Under the pieces are notes generated by a model, which saw only the letters and a list, made by a program, of their open reading frames with translations, had not been told where the DNA came from and searched no databases. A stretch of 64,000 nucleotides of DNA from Pseudomonas sp. BGr12 (GTDB taxonomy: Bacteria; Pseudomonadota; Gammaproteobacteria; Pseudomonadales; Pseudomonadaceae): positions 46,616-110,615 of the forward strand of contig NZ_JALRNF010000017.1 of the NCBI RefSeq assembly GCF_030272895.1, in the 5' to 3' direction. Shown one piece after another: positions 17,028-28,405 of this stretch. Numbering within the stretch: position 1 is the first letter of the stretch; every line of letters starts with the position of its first letter. A program made the translations under genes and the position numbers.

Positions 17028-18722
17028 ATGCACAGTTACGATTATGCGTTGCTGCTGGCGTTCTTCGCCCTGGTGCTGCTGCCGGCGCCAGGGCTTGGGC
17101 GTTTCTACTACAAGGTGATGGAAGGCCAGCGCACCTGGCTGTCGCCGCTGCTGGGGCCGGTGGAACGCGGCTGCTACAAGCTGGCTGGCGTGAAGGCCGA
17201 CAGCGAGCAGAACTGGAAGCAGTACACCCTGGCCCTGCTGGCCTTCAACCTGGCCGGTTTCATCCTGGTGTTCGCTGTATTGCTGTTGCAAGGCCATCTG
17301 CCGCTCAATCCGCAGCACCTGCCGGGGCAGGAGTGGTCGCTGGCGTTCAACACGGCAGTGAGTTTCGTCACCAACACCAACTGGCAGGCGTACAGCGGCG
17401 AAGCCTCGGTCAGCTACCTGAGCCAGATGCTTGGCCTGACCGTGCAGAACTTCGTCAGCGCCGCCACCGGCCTTGCCGTGCTGGTCGCCCTGTGCCGTGG
17501 TATCGCCCGGCGCTCGGCGCACACCCTGGGCAACTTCTGGGTCGACATGACCCGCGCCACCCTCTACGGCCTGCTGCCGCTGTGCCTGCTGCTGGCCTTG
17601 CTGCTGGTCTGGCAGGGCGTGCCGCAGACCTTCGGCGACTATGTCCAGGCCCTGACCCTGCAAGGCAGCGAGCAGACCATCCCCCTGGGCCCGGCGGCCA
17701 GCCAGATCGCCATCAAGCAACTGGGCACCAACGGCGGCGGCTTCTTCGGCGTCAACTCGGCGCACCCGTTCGAGAACCCGACGGCCTGGAGCAACCTGTT
17801 CGAAGTGGCGTCGATCATCCTGATCCCGGTGGCCCTGGTGTTCACCTTCGGCCATTACGTCAAGGACCTGCGCCAGAGCCGGGCGATCATCGCCTGCATG
17901 CTGGCGCTGTTCCTGATCGGCGGTGCCACGGCGTTGTGGTCCGAAAACCAGCCCAACCCGGCCCTGAACAACCCGCAGGTCGAACAGACGGCGCCGCTCG
18001 AAGGCAAGGAAAGCCGCTTCGGCACCACTGCCAGCGTGCTCTGGACCGTGACCACCACCGCCGCCTCCAACGGCTCGGTGAACAACATGCACGACAGCCT
18101 CAATCCGCTGAGTAGCATGGTCGCGCTGGTCAACATGATGGTCGGCGAGGTGATCTTCGGCGGCGTCGGTGCCGGGCTCTACGGCATGCTGCTCAACGTG
18201 CTGATCGCAGTGTTCCTGGCCGGCCTGATGATCGGCCGCACCCCCGAGTACCTGGGCAAGAAGCTCCAGGCCCGCGAGGTGCAATTGCTGGTGGCGACCC
18301 TGCTGGTGATGCCGGTCGGCGTGCTGGTGCTCGGTGCCCTGGCGGCCAGCCTGCCGGGGCCGGCAGCGGCGATCAGCAACCCCGGTGCCCACGGTTTCAG
18401 CCAACTGTTGTATGCCTACACCTCGGCCAGCGCCAACAACGGTTCGGCCTTCGCCGGCCTGGGCGCCAACACCACCTTCCACAACCTGATGCTGGGCCTG
18501 GGCATGCTGATCGGCCGCTTCGGCTACATCCTGCCGGTGCTGGCCCTGGCGGGCAGCCTGGCGCTGAAAAAGAGCGCGCCGGTGGGGCAGAACAGTTTCC
18601 CGACCCACGGCCCGCTGTTCGTCACCTTGCTGCTGGTCACCATTTTGCTGGTGGGCGGCCTGACCTTCCTGCCGGCCCTGGCCCTTGGCCCGATCACCGA
18701 ACACTTGAGCCTGGGTTTCTAA
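17028..18722 (+). CDS. kdpA: KdpA, K+-transporting ATPase potassium-binding subunit
   Basis: Inner-membrane channel-like subunit of 564 residues that carries the K+ selectivity filter of the Kdp P-type ATPase. The four filter loops are visible: [31 protein letters not shown] and [11 protein letters not shown]. About ten membrane helices are predicted by eye. The ATG at 17028 follows AGGAGC and 8 bases after kdpF; upstream in-frame codons belong to other genes' space. kdpB starts 10 bases later. Confidence 0.97.
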   Translation: MHSYDYALLLAFFALVLLPAPGLGRFYYKVMEGQRTWLSPLLGPVERGCYKLAGVKADSEQNWKQYTLALLAFNLAGFILVFAVLLLQGHLPLNPQHLPGQEWSLAFNTAVSFVTNTNWQAYSGEASVSYLSQMLGLTVQNFVSAATGLAVLVALCRGIARRSAHTLGNFWVDMTRATLYGLLPLCLLLALLLVWQGVPQTFGDYVQALTLQGSEQTIPLGPAASQIAIKQLGTNGGGFFGVNSAHPFENPTAWSNLFEVASIILIPVALVFTFGHYVKDLRQSRAIIACMLALFLIGGATALWSENQPNPALNNPQVEQTAPLEGKESRFGTTASVLWTVTTTAASNGSVNNMHDSLNPLSSMVALVNMMVGEVIFGGVGAGLYGMLLNVLIAVFLAGLMIGRTPEYLGKKLQAREVQLLVATLLVMPVGVLVLGALAASLPGPAAAISNPGAHGFSQLLYAYTSASANNGSAFAGLGANTTFHNLMLGLGMLIGRFGYILPVLALAGSLALKKSAPVGQNSFPTHGPLFVTLLLVTILLVGGLTFLPALALGPITEHLSLGF

Positions 18723-18732
18723 GGAGCAACTC

Positions 18733-20787
<2,055 letters not shown>

Positions 20788-20803
20788 GACCAAGGAGATG
20801 ACC

Positions 20804-21364
20804 ATGAGCACTTACGTACGTCCGGCCTTTAGCCTGATCCTGTTGATGACCCTGATCACCGGTGCGGCTTACCCGCTGGTGGTCACCGGGGTGGCCCAGG
20901 TGGCCTTCCCCGACCAGGCCAATGGCAGCCTGCTGCACGACGACCAGGGCCAGGTGCGCGGCTCGCTGCTGATCGCCCAGGGCTTCAAGGGCGACGCCTG
21001 GTTCCAGGCGCGTCCTTCGGCCGGCGACTATGCCACCGTCGCCAGCGGTGCCAGCAACCTGGCACCGAGCAACCCGGCGCTGGCCGAGCGTGTCGGCCAG
21101 AGCGCCGCACAGCAGTATGTCGAAGGCCAGGGCGCGGTGCCGCTGGACCTGCTGACCACTTCCGGCAGCGGTCTGGACCCGCACTTGTCGCCTGCGGCGG
21201 TGGCCTATCAGTTGCCACGGGTGGCGGCGGCGCGGCAGGTCAGCACGCAGGCCTTGCAAGCGCTGGTCGAGCAGTCCACCCTGCAGCCATTGATCGGCCC
21301 GCCGGTGGTCAATGTGCTGGCCTTGAACGCCGCCGTCGAACGGCTGGCCCCGGTTTCCAGGTAA
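20804..21364 (+). CDS. kdpC: KdpC, K+-transporting ATPase assembly/ATP-affinity subunit
   Basis: Periplasmic-facing subunit of 186 residues with one N-terminal membrane helix (about residues 8-30) that raises the ATP affinity of KdpB. Motifs [20 protein letters not shown] and [11 protein letters not shown] are characteristic. I place the start at the ATG at 20804 because the ATG at 20798 abuts the AAGGAG site. Confidence 0.96.
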   Translation: MSTYVRPAFSLILLMTLITGAAYPLVVTGVAQVAFPDQANGSLLHDDQGQVRGSLLIAQGFKGDAWFQARPSAGDYATVASGASNLAPSNPALAERVGQSAAQQYVEGQGAVPLDLLTTSGSGLDPHLSPAAVAYQLPRVAAARQVSTQALQALVEQSTLQPLIGPPVVNVLALNAAVERLAPVSR

Positions 21365-21373
21365 GGACAAGCA

Positions 21374-24034
21374 GTGAGCGAGAGCAATTCCGAACGCGCC
21401 GATGCGTTATTGGCCGGGCTACCGCGCGAAGGGCGCGGCCGCCTCAAAGTGTTCCTCGGCGCGGCGCCGGGGGTGGGCAAGACCTACGCCATGCTCCAGG
21501 CCGCCCACGCCCAGCTGCGCCAGGGTGTGCAGGTGCTGGCGGCGGTGGTCGAGACCCATGGCCGGGCCGAGACCGAAGCCTTGCTCGCCGGCCTGCCGCA
21601 GTTGCCCTTGCTGCGCTCGGAGTACCGCGGCGTGCAGCTGGAGGAAATGGACCTTGATGGCCTGCTCAAGGCCGCGCCGCAGCTGGCGCTGATCGACGAG
21701 CTGGCCCACAGCAACGCCCCCGGCAGTCGCCACGCCAAGCGCTGGCAGGACGTGCAGGAGCTGCTGGCCGCCGGCATCGATGTGTACACCACGGTCAACG
21801 TCCAGCACCTGGAAAGCCTCAACGACCAGGTGCGCGGCATCACCGGCGTGCAGGTGCGCGAAACCCTGCCGGACTGGGTGCTGCAGGAAGCCTTCGAACT
21901 GGTGCTGATCGACCTGCCGCCACGCGAGCTGCTCGAGCGCCTGCGCGAGGGCAAGGTCTATGTGCCGGAGCAGGCGCGGGCGGCCATCGATGCCTTCTTC
22001 AGCCAGACCAACCTGACCGCCTTGCGCGAGCTGGCCATGCAGACGGCGGCAGCCCAGGTCGATGCGGACCTGGCCCACGGTTACCGCCAGCTTGGCCAGG
22101 ATGCGCCGACCCTGCGTGGACGTTTGCTGGTCGGTGTCGATGGCGATGCCCAGGCCGAGCGCCTGGTGCGTCACGCCAGCCGGGTGGCCCAGCGGCGGCA
22201 CCTGCCCTGGAGCCTGGTGCATGTCGACAACGGCCGACTGCGCGACGAAACCGCCCGCCAGCGCCTGCAGGCGGCCCAGCAGTTGGCCGAGCGCCTGGGC
22301 GGCGAGGTGGTGCTGCTGCGTGCCGGCGAAGTGGCCCAGACCCTGATCCAGCATGCCGTTGAGCGCCGTGCCAGCCTGGTGCTGGTCGGCCAGTCCCGCG
22401 ATCGCCTGCGGCGTCGACTGTTCGGCGCCGGAGTGGCTACCCGCTTGTTGCGCGAGGCCCATGGCCTGGAAATCAACGTCCTTGACCGTGACGACAAGCC
22501 CGAGCCTCCAGGCGCCGTGGTGAAGAAAGTCTGGGTCTGGCGGCACTACCTGCTGGCCCTGGTCGCCACCTTGCTGGCCTCCGGGCTGGCCTGGGTCGTG
22601 GCGGGTGTCCTGCCGCTGCCCAACATCTCGCTAGTGTTCCTGGCGGCGGTGTTGCTGGTGGCGGTGCGCAGCAGCCTGGGGCCGGCGCTGGCCTGTGCGG
22701 TGCTGTCGTTCCTGGCCTATGACTTCTTGTTTATTCCGCCGAATTTCTCTTTCAACATCCAGCGCGAAGAAGACGTCCTGACCTCGCTGTTCTTTCTGTT
22801 GATGGCGGCGCTCACCGGCAACCTGGCAGCCCGCCAGCGTCGCCAGCTGCAGGCGCTGCACGAAACCCAGGAGCAGACCAACCAGCTGCTCGACCTGTCG
22901 CGCAAGCTCACCGCCGCCACCGACCGCCAGGCGGTGTTCAATGCTGCCGGGCAGCACCTGGACGGCTGGAGCGATGTGCAGGTGTGCCTGCTGGAGCGGG
23001 ATGTGGAAGGGCGCTTGCAGGTGGTCAGCGGCGGCAACCCGCAGTTCACCGACAACGAGCGCGCTGCCGCTGACTGGGCCTGGCAACATGACCAGGCCGC
23101 GGGGCTGGGCAGCGATACCCTGCCCAATGGCCGCTGGTGGTGGTGGCCGCTGTCGCTGGACGAGTCGCGCCTGGCGCTGCTCGGGGTGCGCCCGCGCCAG
23201 GGCCAGAGCCTGACGCCCCCACGCCGGCGTCTGCTCAAGGCCTTGAGCCAACCCCTGGCCCAGGCGCTGGCCCGGGCGCGCCTGGCCGAACAACTGGAGG
23301 CGGCGCGCCTGCATGGCGAAACCGAACAGCTGCGCAGCGCCTTGCTCGCTTCGGTGTCCCATGACCTGCGCACCCCCCTGACCGCCATGCGCGGCAGCAT
23401 CGACAGCCTGCTGGCCCTGGGTGAAGCGATCCCCCGCGCCGATCGCCAGGAGCTGCTCGAAGGCACCCGCAACGAAGCCGAGCGCCTGGACCGCTATATC
23501 CAGAACCTGCTGGACATGACCCGCCTGGGCCATGGCGGGTTGAAGCTGGCCCGCGACTGGGTGGCGCCCACCGACATCGTCGGCAGTGCCCTCAATCGCC
23601 TGCGCGTGGTACTGGCACCGTTGCAGGTCAGCACCGAGGTGGCGGACGGCTTGCCGCTGTTGTTCGTGCATGCGGCACTGATCGAGCAGGCGCTGGTCAA
23701 TGTGCTGGAAAACGCCGCGCGGTTTTCCCCGGCGGGCGGCCGCCTGGCCCTGCAGGTACGGGTGGTGGACGAGCAGCTGCATTTCGCCGTCAGCGACGAA
23801 GGCCCGGGCATCCCCCTGGCCGATCGCGAGAAGATCTTCGACATGTTCTACACCGCCGCCCGGGGGGATCGGGGCGGGCAGGGCACGGGCCTGGGCCTGG
23901 CGATCTGCCAGGGCATGATCGGCGCCCATGGCGGGCATATCCGGGTCGATGACGGTATCGATGGCCGTGGCACCTGCATCACATTATGCTTGCCGCTTCC
24001 GACCCAGCCCGAGCCTGAAAGCGAAGCCCCATGA
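21374..24034 (+). CDS. kdpD: KdpD, sensor histidine kinase of the kdp system
   Basis: Membrane sensor kinase of 886 residues. The N-terminal KdpD domain has a Walker A motif (GAAPGVGKTYAM, about residues 33-44). A universal-stress-like domain (about 250-370), four closely spaced membrane helices (about 395-500) and a GAF-like linker follow. The dimerisation domain carries the phospho-accepting His663 (SVSHDLRTPLTAM), and an HATPase domain ends with DEGPGIP and GTGLGLAICQ. The start is GTG at 21374. The gene overlaps kdpE by four bases (ATGA). Confidence 0.97.
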   Translation: MSESNSERADALLAGLPREGRGRLKVFLGAAPGVGKTYAMLQAAHAQLRQGVQVLAAVVETHGRAETEALLAGLPQLPLLRSEYRGVQLEEMDLDGLLKAAPQLALIDELAHSNAPGSRHAKRWQDVQELLAAGIDVYTTVNVQHLESLNDQVRGITGVQVRETLPDWVLQEAFELVLIDLPPRELLERLREGKVYVPEQARAAIDAFFSQTNLTALRELAMQTAAAQVDADLAHGYRQLGQDAPTLRGRLLVGVDGDAQAERLVRHASRVAQRRHLPWSLVHVDNGRLRDETARQRLQAAQQLAERLGGEVVLLRAGEVAQTLIQHAVERRASLVLVGQSRDRLRRRLFGAGVATRLLREAHGLEINVLDRDDKPEPPGAVVKKVWVWRHYLLALVATLLASGLAWVVAGVLPLPNISLVFLAAVLLVAVRSSLGPALACAVLSFLAYDFLFIPPNFSFNIQREEDVLTSLFFLLMAALTGNLAARQRRQLQALHETQEQTNQLLDLSRKLTAATDRQAVFNAAGQHLDGWSDVQVCLLERDVEGRLQVVSGGNPQFTDNERAAADWAWQHDQAAGLGSDTLPNGRWWWWPLSLDESRLALLGVRPRQGQSLTPPRRRLLKALSQPLAQALARARLAEQLEAARLHGETEQLRSALLASVSHDLRTPLTAMRGSIDSLLALGEAIPRADRQELLEGTRNEAERLDRYIQNLLDMTRLGHGGLKLARDWVAPTDIVGSALNRLRVVLAPLQVSTEVADGLPLLFVHAALIEQALVNVLENAARFSPAGGRLALQVRVVDEQLHFAVSDEGPGIPLADREKIFDMFYTAARGDRGGQGTGLGLAICQGMIGAHGGHIRVDDGIDGRGTCITLCLPLPTQPEPESEAP

Positions 24035-24723
24035 GCCAGATCGCAACCCTGCTGGTCATCGACGATGAACCGCAGATCCGCAAGTTCCTGCGTATCAGCC
24101 TGAGCTCCCAGGGCTACAAGGTGATCGAAGCCGCCACCGGGGCCGAAGGCCTGGCCCAGGCAGCCCTGGCCCGGCCCGACCTGGTGGTGCTCGACCTCGG
24201 CCTGCCGGACATGGACGGCCAGCAGGTGCTGCGCGAGCTGCGCGAATGGAGCCCGGTGCCGGTGCTGGTGCTGTCGGTGCGGGCCAGCGAGATCCAGAAG
24301 GTCGAGGCACTGGACAACGGCGCCAATGACTACGTGACCAAGCCGTTCGGCATCCAGGAGTTTCTCGCCCGGGTGCGTGCGTTGTTGCGCCAGGTGCCCC
24401 AGGCCAGCAGTGCCCAGGCGGCTGCCAGCTTCGGGCCGTTGACGGTGGACCTGGCGTTTCGCAAGGTGACCCTGGACGGCGTGGAAGTTGCCCTGACCCG
24501 CAAGGAGTACGCGCTGCTGGCGCAACTGGCGAGTCATCCGGGGCGGGTGATTACCCAGCAGCAACTGCTCAAGGATATCTGGGGGCCGACCCACGTCGAT
24601 GACAGCCATTACCTGCGCATCGTCGTGGGCCATGTGCGGCAGAAGCTCGGGGACGACCCGACGGCACCGCGCTTCATCATTACCGAACCGGGAGTGGGGT
24701 ACCGGTTGGTGGGGCCGGAATAA
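24031..24723 (+). CDS. kdpE: KdpE, response regulator of the kdp system
   Basis: OmpR-type response regulator of 230 residues. The receiver domain has the acidic pair DDE near residue 11, the phospho-acceptor D55 (VVLDLGLPDMDG) and the conserved Lys in TKPFG. The C-terminal winged helix shows the RKEYALLAQLASHPG block. Translation is coupled to kdpD by a 4-base overlap. It activates kdpFABC under K+ limitation or osmotic stress. Confidence 0.97.
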   Translation: MSQIATLLVIDDEPQIRKFLRISLSSQGYKVIEAATGAEGLAQAALARPDLVVLDLGLPDMDGQQVLRELREWSPVPVLVLSVRASEIQKVEALDNGANDYVTKPFGIQEFLARVRALLRQVPQASSAQAAASFGPLTVDLAFRKVTLDGVEVALTRKEYALLAQLASHPGRVITQQQLLKDIWGPTHVDDSHYLRIVVGHVRQKLGDDPTAPRFIITEPGVGYRLVGPE

Positions 24724-24737
24724 TCGCCGGCGGCCCT

Positions 24738-24810
24738 ATCGCCGGCTATGCCGGCTCCCACAAGGGTTCAGTTTGCACCTGGCCCTGTGGGAGCCGGCAT
24801 AGCCGGCGAT
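24738..24810. repeat. REP pair, second family (gccggctatgccggctccca type)
   Basis: Two inverted copies of a palindromic unit (tgtgggagccggcatagc...) sit between kdpE and the convergent patatin gene, starting 15 bases after the kdpE stop. The core differs from the gcgggcttgccccgc family. It may act as a transcript end. Confidence 0.85.
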
Positions 24811-24823
24811 GAGGCCCTGAAGC

Positions 24824-25864
24824 TCAACGCCGCTCCGCCTCGTAGTTCTCCAGCGTATCCCGGGCAATCTCCCGCCCCAGGGCGATCAGCTCCGGGGCCT
24901 TGTAGAACTCGAAGAACCGGCATACCCGCTTGGGCACGTTGATCAGTACATCCGGCGGGTAGCCGGCGATCTTGTACTGGGCCAACGAGGTCTGCATCAC
25001 TTCGAAGCTCTGGTTGATCAGGTCCAGCAGCGACGCCGGCCCGACGTTGTCGATGATGAACGAGCCGGTCGCCGACTTCGGTGCGCCGGCGCTTTCGGGA
25101 GCCGCAGCCGGTTGCTGGGCCTCCGGGTTGGCCGCATCGCTGAGCCAGGGGTTGGGAATCTGTGCAGCCCCGGGCGCCAGCTCCTGCTCGATACGCATCA
25201 GCTCTTCGGCCGGCTTGCGCCGGAATGGCAGGTGCGAGCCGAGCGAGCTGATCAGGTTGTCGAAGCGTAGCTTGAAGGCGGCAGGCCGTTCGATCACCGG
25301 CAACTGGTACTGACGCTGGTTGGTGGAGTTGAGGTTCACGGCGATGATCAGGTCGCAGTGGCTGGACACCACCGGAATGATCGGCAAGGGATTGAGGATG
25401 CCGCCGTCGACCAGCATGCGGTTGCCTTGTACCACCGGGGTGAACAGGCTGGGAATCGCTGCCGAGGCGCGCATGGCCTGGTGCAGGCAACCTTCCTGGA
25501 ACCAGATTTCCTGCTGGTTGGTGAGGTCGGCGGCCACGGCGGTGTAGGGGATGCGCAGCTCTTCGATGTTCACTTCGCCGACGATCTTGCGGATCTGGCC
25601 GAAGATCTTTTCGCCGCGAATGGCCCCCAGGCGGAAGCTCACATCCACCAGGCGCAGCACGTCCAGGTAGTCCAGGCTCTCGATCCAGTTGCGGTATTCC
25701 TCAAGCTTGCCAGCGGCGTAGATGCCGCCAATTACCGCGCCCATGGAGCAGCCGGCGATACAGGCGATGTCGTAGCCGCGCCGCTCCAGCTCCTCGATCA
25801 CCCCGATGTGCGCATAGCCACGTGCCCCGCCCGAGCCCAGCACCAATGCCACGCGTTTGCTCAT
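24824..25864 (-). CDS. Patatin-like phospholipase family protein (RssA-like)
   Basis: Protein of 346 residues with a patatin domain over about 5-200. The oxyanion glycines GSGGARG, the nucleophile elbow GCSMG (Ser40) and the DGG of the Ser-Asp dyad (LVDGGILNPLP) are all present, so hydrolase activity is likely. A Pro/Ala-rich linker near residues 245-265 precedes a C-terminal domain of about 75 residues. No signal peptide is seen. Substrate unknown. Confidence 0.9.
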   Translation of the reverse strand: MSKRVALVLGSGGARGYAHIGVIEELERRGYDIACIAGCSMGAVIGGIYAAGKLEEYRNWIESLDYLDVLRLVDVSFRLGAIRGEKIFGQIRKIVGEVNIEELRIPYTAVAADLTNQQEIWFQEGCLHQAMRASAAIPSLFTPVVQGNRMLVDGGILNPLPIIPVVSSHCDLIIAVNLNSTNQRQYQLPVIERPAAFKLRFDNLISSLGSHLPFRRKPAEELMRIEQELAPGAAQIPNPWLSDAANPEAQQPAAAPESAGAPKSATGSFIIDNVGPASLLDLINQSFEVMQTSLAQYKIAGYPPDVLINVPKRVCRFFEFYKAPELIALGREIARDTLENYEAERR

Positions 25865-26022
25865 GATGGCCCCCGGTTGTTGTGCTTCATTGGTCTAACA
25901 ATGCGCCCATTCGTGTCTGTGCTTCAATCGTCATACGCGCTGCGCTACGCTTTGCAGGGCACTTTTTTTTATTGTTGTCGTCGAACGCGCCACCCTGAAC
26001 ATTTCTTTTGAAGGAGTCACTG

Positions 26023-26301
26023 ATGAAAGCCTGGATCTGCCTGCCCCTGATTGCCCTGGTACTGACGGGGTGCGCTGGCAAGACTGCCTATCGCGACAGT
26101 TGCGCCAACCAGCTGGACGCGGCATGGAAGGAGCTCGACCTGGCCAAGGCTGAAGGTTTTGCCGGTACTGTCAGTTACTCCAAGGCGCTGTCGCTGTTGA
26201 CCGGGGCCAAGACCCAGCAGCAGTTCGAAGCCTTCGAAGGGTGCAGTAACAAGGCCCAGAAGGCCCGTTTCTATATTCGTGAATCCCGCGCCGGTCGCTA
26301 A
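26023..26301 (+). CDS. Small uncharacterised lipoprotein
   Basis: Protein of 92 residues with lipobox LTGC at about residues 13-16, starting at the ATG at 26023 behind GAAGGAG. The mature part is helical and carries two further cysteines (DSCANQ and EGCSNK) that could form a disulphide. It lies 14 bases upstream of the CHAD gene. No function is evident. Confidence 0.82.
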   Translation: MKAWICLPLIALVLTGCAGKTAYRDSCANQLDAAWKELDLAKAEGFAGTVSYSKALSLLTGAKTQQQFEAFEGCSNKAQKARFYIRESRAGR

Positions 26302-26315
26302 CCCAGGAGGCCATC

Positions 26316-27083
26316 ATGTCGGCCATGCTCGATCATGCGATTGCCCAGATCCTGGCCCTGCAGGTACGCCTGCTCGGTTGCCAGGCGCGGTTGGCGGCGG
26401 ACACCGACAGCGAGGCGCTGCATGACCTGCGCACCACCACCCGGCGCTTGCGCAGCCTGTTGCGGCCATTGCGCGAGTTGCCCGGGGTCGATCAGCTCGA
26501 AGGCGCCGCCCAGGCGCTGGGTGAACTGACCACGCCGCTGCGCGACCGTGAAGTGCTGGCGGCGCAATTGCTTGAACGCGGGCAGGTCGATGCCGCGCGG
26601 CGGCGCCTGGCCGACCGCCGGCAGACCTTTGCCCGTGTCGCCGACAGCGCCGAGTTGCGGCGCTTGCTGGCGATCGTCGATGCCTTTCCGATCTTCCTGC
26701 GTGCTGCCGAGCGTGAAAAGCTGATCCTGCGTTTGCGCAGGCGCGTCGACAAGCGCCTGGACAAACAGTGGGACAGGCTGCGTGAAGCGCTGGTCGATCC
26801 GGCCCATGACCGCCATCGCCTGCGCCTGTTGATCAAGCGCGTGCGTTATGGCGACGAAGCCTACCCGCAGCTCGAGCATGCCGGGCGGCGTCTGCAGCGT
26901 CAGCTCAAGCGAGCCCAGGGCGACCTGGGCGACTGGCACGACCTGTTGCAGTGGTTGCTGCAAGCCGAGCAGCAAGCGGACCTGGCGCCTTGCGTCGAGC
27001 ACTGGAAAGCGCAGCTGGTCGTGGCCGAACAACGCGCCGACGACACCCTCGAACGGCTGGAAAAGGCCCTGGGGCGACGATAA
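26316..27083 (+). CDS. CHAD-domain protein (polyphosphate-binding family)
   Basis: Helical protein of 255 residues rich in Arg and His. The conserved CHAD features include an N-terminal ALHDLRTTTRRLRSLLRPLR and a C-terminal GDLGDWHDL. CHAD domains bind inorganic polyphosphate through conserved basic residues. The domain stands alone here, without a CYTH partner, and no polyphosphate kinase lies nearby. AGGAGG precedes the ATG at 26316. A role in polyphosphate granules is the family-based guess. Confidence 0.87.
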   Translation: MSAMLDHAIAQILALQVRLLGCQARLAADTDSEALHDLRTTTRRLRSLLRPLRELPGVDQLEGAAQALGELTTPLRDREVLAAQLLERGQVDAARRRLADRRQTFARVADSAELRRLLAIVDAFPIFLRAAEREKLILRLRRRVDKRLDKQWDRLREALVDPAHDRHRLRLLIKRVRYGDEAYPQLEHAGRRLQRQLKRAQGDLGDWHDLLQWLLQAEQQADLAPCVEHWKAQLVVAEQRADDTLERLEKALGRR

Positions 27084-27164
27084 GCCGCTGATATGGCCGA
27101 AATGCGGGCTGTTCCTGTAGACCGTGGTGGTTAAGATCGGACTTTTCCCACGGATGAGGTCGGC

Positions 27165-27965
27165 ATGAATTTCTCGCAATTGCTCAAGGCGGTCCGCCTG
27201 CATCCCCAGGCAGTGACCATTCCTGCCAGTTGGGCCCAGGGTCGGGCCTGTTTCGGCGGCCTGATGGCGGCGCTGCTGTATGAAACCATGCGGGCCAAGA
27301 CCGCACCGGGCCGTCCGGTGCGCTCCCTGGCCATCACCTTTGTCGGCCCGGCCGAACCCGAGGTGCCGATCAGCTTCGAGGTGGAACTGCTGCGCGAAGG
27401 CAAGGCGGTCAGCTCCTTGCTCGGCCGCGCGGTGCAGAACGGCCAGGTGGTGACCCTGATGCAGGGCAGCTTCGGCGCCGGGCGCAACTCGGTGGTCGAG
27501 GTGCCGGCGCTGGAGGCGGTGGCAATGAAGAGCCTTGAGGAGTCCAGCGTCGAGTTGCCCTATATCAAGGGCGTAACCCCTGAGTTCATGCGCCATGTGT
27601 CGCTGCGCTGGGGCATTGGTGGTCTTCCGTTCAGCAACAACCAGTCACGCGAGATGGGCGGCTGGGTCCGGCTGCGCGATGAAGGCGGCGACGAGACCAT
27701 GAGCGAATCGCACCTGCTGGCGCTGGTCGATGCCTGGCCACCGAGCTTGCTGCCATTCCTCAACCGACCCGCTGCGGGCAGCACCCTGACCTGGACCATC
27801 GAATTCATCCACCCGGTGCCAAGCCTGACCTCCCACGACTGGTGCCGGTACTGCGTGCAGACCGAGTACGCCCGCGACGGCTACGGGCACGCGGCGGCCG
27901 CCCTGTGGACGGCCTCGGGTCAGTTGCTGGCCTTGAGCCGGCAGACGGTGACGGTCTTCGCCTAG
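27165..27965 (+). CDS. Acyl-CoA thioesterase, double hot-dog fold (TesB-like)
   Basis: Protein of 266 residues with two hot-dog repeats. The first half has FGGLMAALLYETM, typical of the long helix in TesB-like enzymes. The second has the catalytic-region block SHLLALVDAWPPSLL. Family enzymes hydrolyse acyl-CoA thioesters in the cytoplasm. Chain-length preference cannot be read here. The gene's last 4 bases overlap the convergent Mpo1-like gene. Confidence 0.85.
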   Translation: MNFSQLLKAVRLHPQAVTIPASWAQGRACFGGLMAALLYETMRAKTAPGRPVRSLAITFVGPAEPEVPISFEVELLREGKAVSSLLGRAVQNGQVVTLMQGSFGAGRNSVVEVPALEAVAMKSLEESSVELPYIKGVTPEFMRHVSLRWGIGGLPFSNNQSREMGGWVRLRDEGGDETMSESHLLALVDAWPPSLLPFLNRPAAGSTLTWTIEFIHPVPSLTSHDWCRYCVQTEYARDGYGHAAAALWTASGQLLALSRQTVTVFA

Positions 27966-28330
27966 TGACGATGGCGGTGGCGCTCACGCCAGGCGCGCCA
28001 CCAGGCACCGCTCAGGACAAAGCGCGGGAAGGTGATGAACTGCTCCACCAGCAGCCGGCCGACGGCGTCCTTGCGGTCGCTGAAGGGTTCCGGTTGCAGG
28101 GCCTCCAGGCGATGGCCCTGGCGCTGCAGGCCCAGGCCTGCGATCAGGGAAATGACACCGACCGCCAGTTGCCCCAGGTCCAGTGAGAACAGCCCGGACA
28201 ACACCAGCAGCACGCCGAGGATGAACAGCGGCACGGCGATCAGGTGCAGCACCAGGTTGGTCGGGTTGCGGTGGTTGTGGTGGTAGCCGCGCCATTGCCA
28301 GGCGGGCAGGTTGGGCATGCGCTTGCTCAT
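27962..28330 (-). CDS. Mpo1-like (DUF962) membrane protein
   Basis: Protein of 122 residues starting at ATG 28330 (GAGGAA ribosome site). The motif YHHNHRNPTNLVLHLIAVPL carries the spaced histidines of the Mpo1/DUF962 family, whose yeast member is an iron-dependent dioxygenase in alpha-oxidation of 2-hydroxy fatty acids. Two hydrophobic hairpins follow. The end is a His/Arg-rich tail (RERHRHRH). Function in Pseudomonas is not established. It sits beside an acyl-CoA thioesterase gene, which could suggest a lipid role. Confidence 0.75.
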   Translation of the reverse strand: MSKRMPNLPAWQWRGYHHNHRNPTNLVLHLIAVPLFILGVLLVLSGLFSLDLGQLAVGVISLIAGLGLQRQGHRLEALQPEPFSDRKDAVGRLLVEQFITFPRFVLSGAWWRAWRERHRHRH

Positions 28331-28405
28331 GGGCAATTCCTCAGGGTCCTGCCTGAAGAATAGTTTGGCCCCCAATCGGGGGCCAATCAGCACCGGCTAT
28401 CGGGC

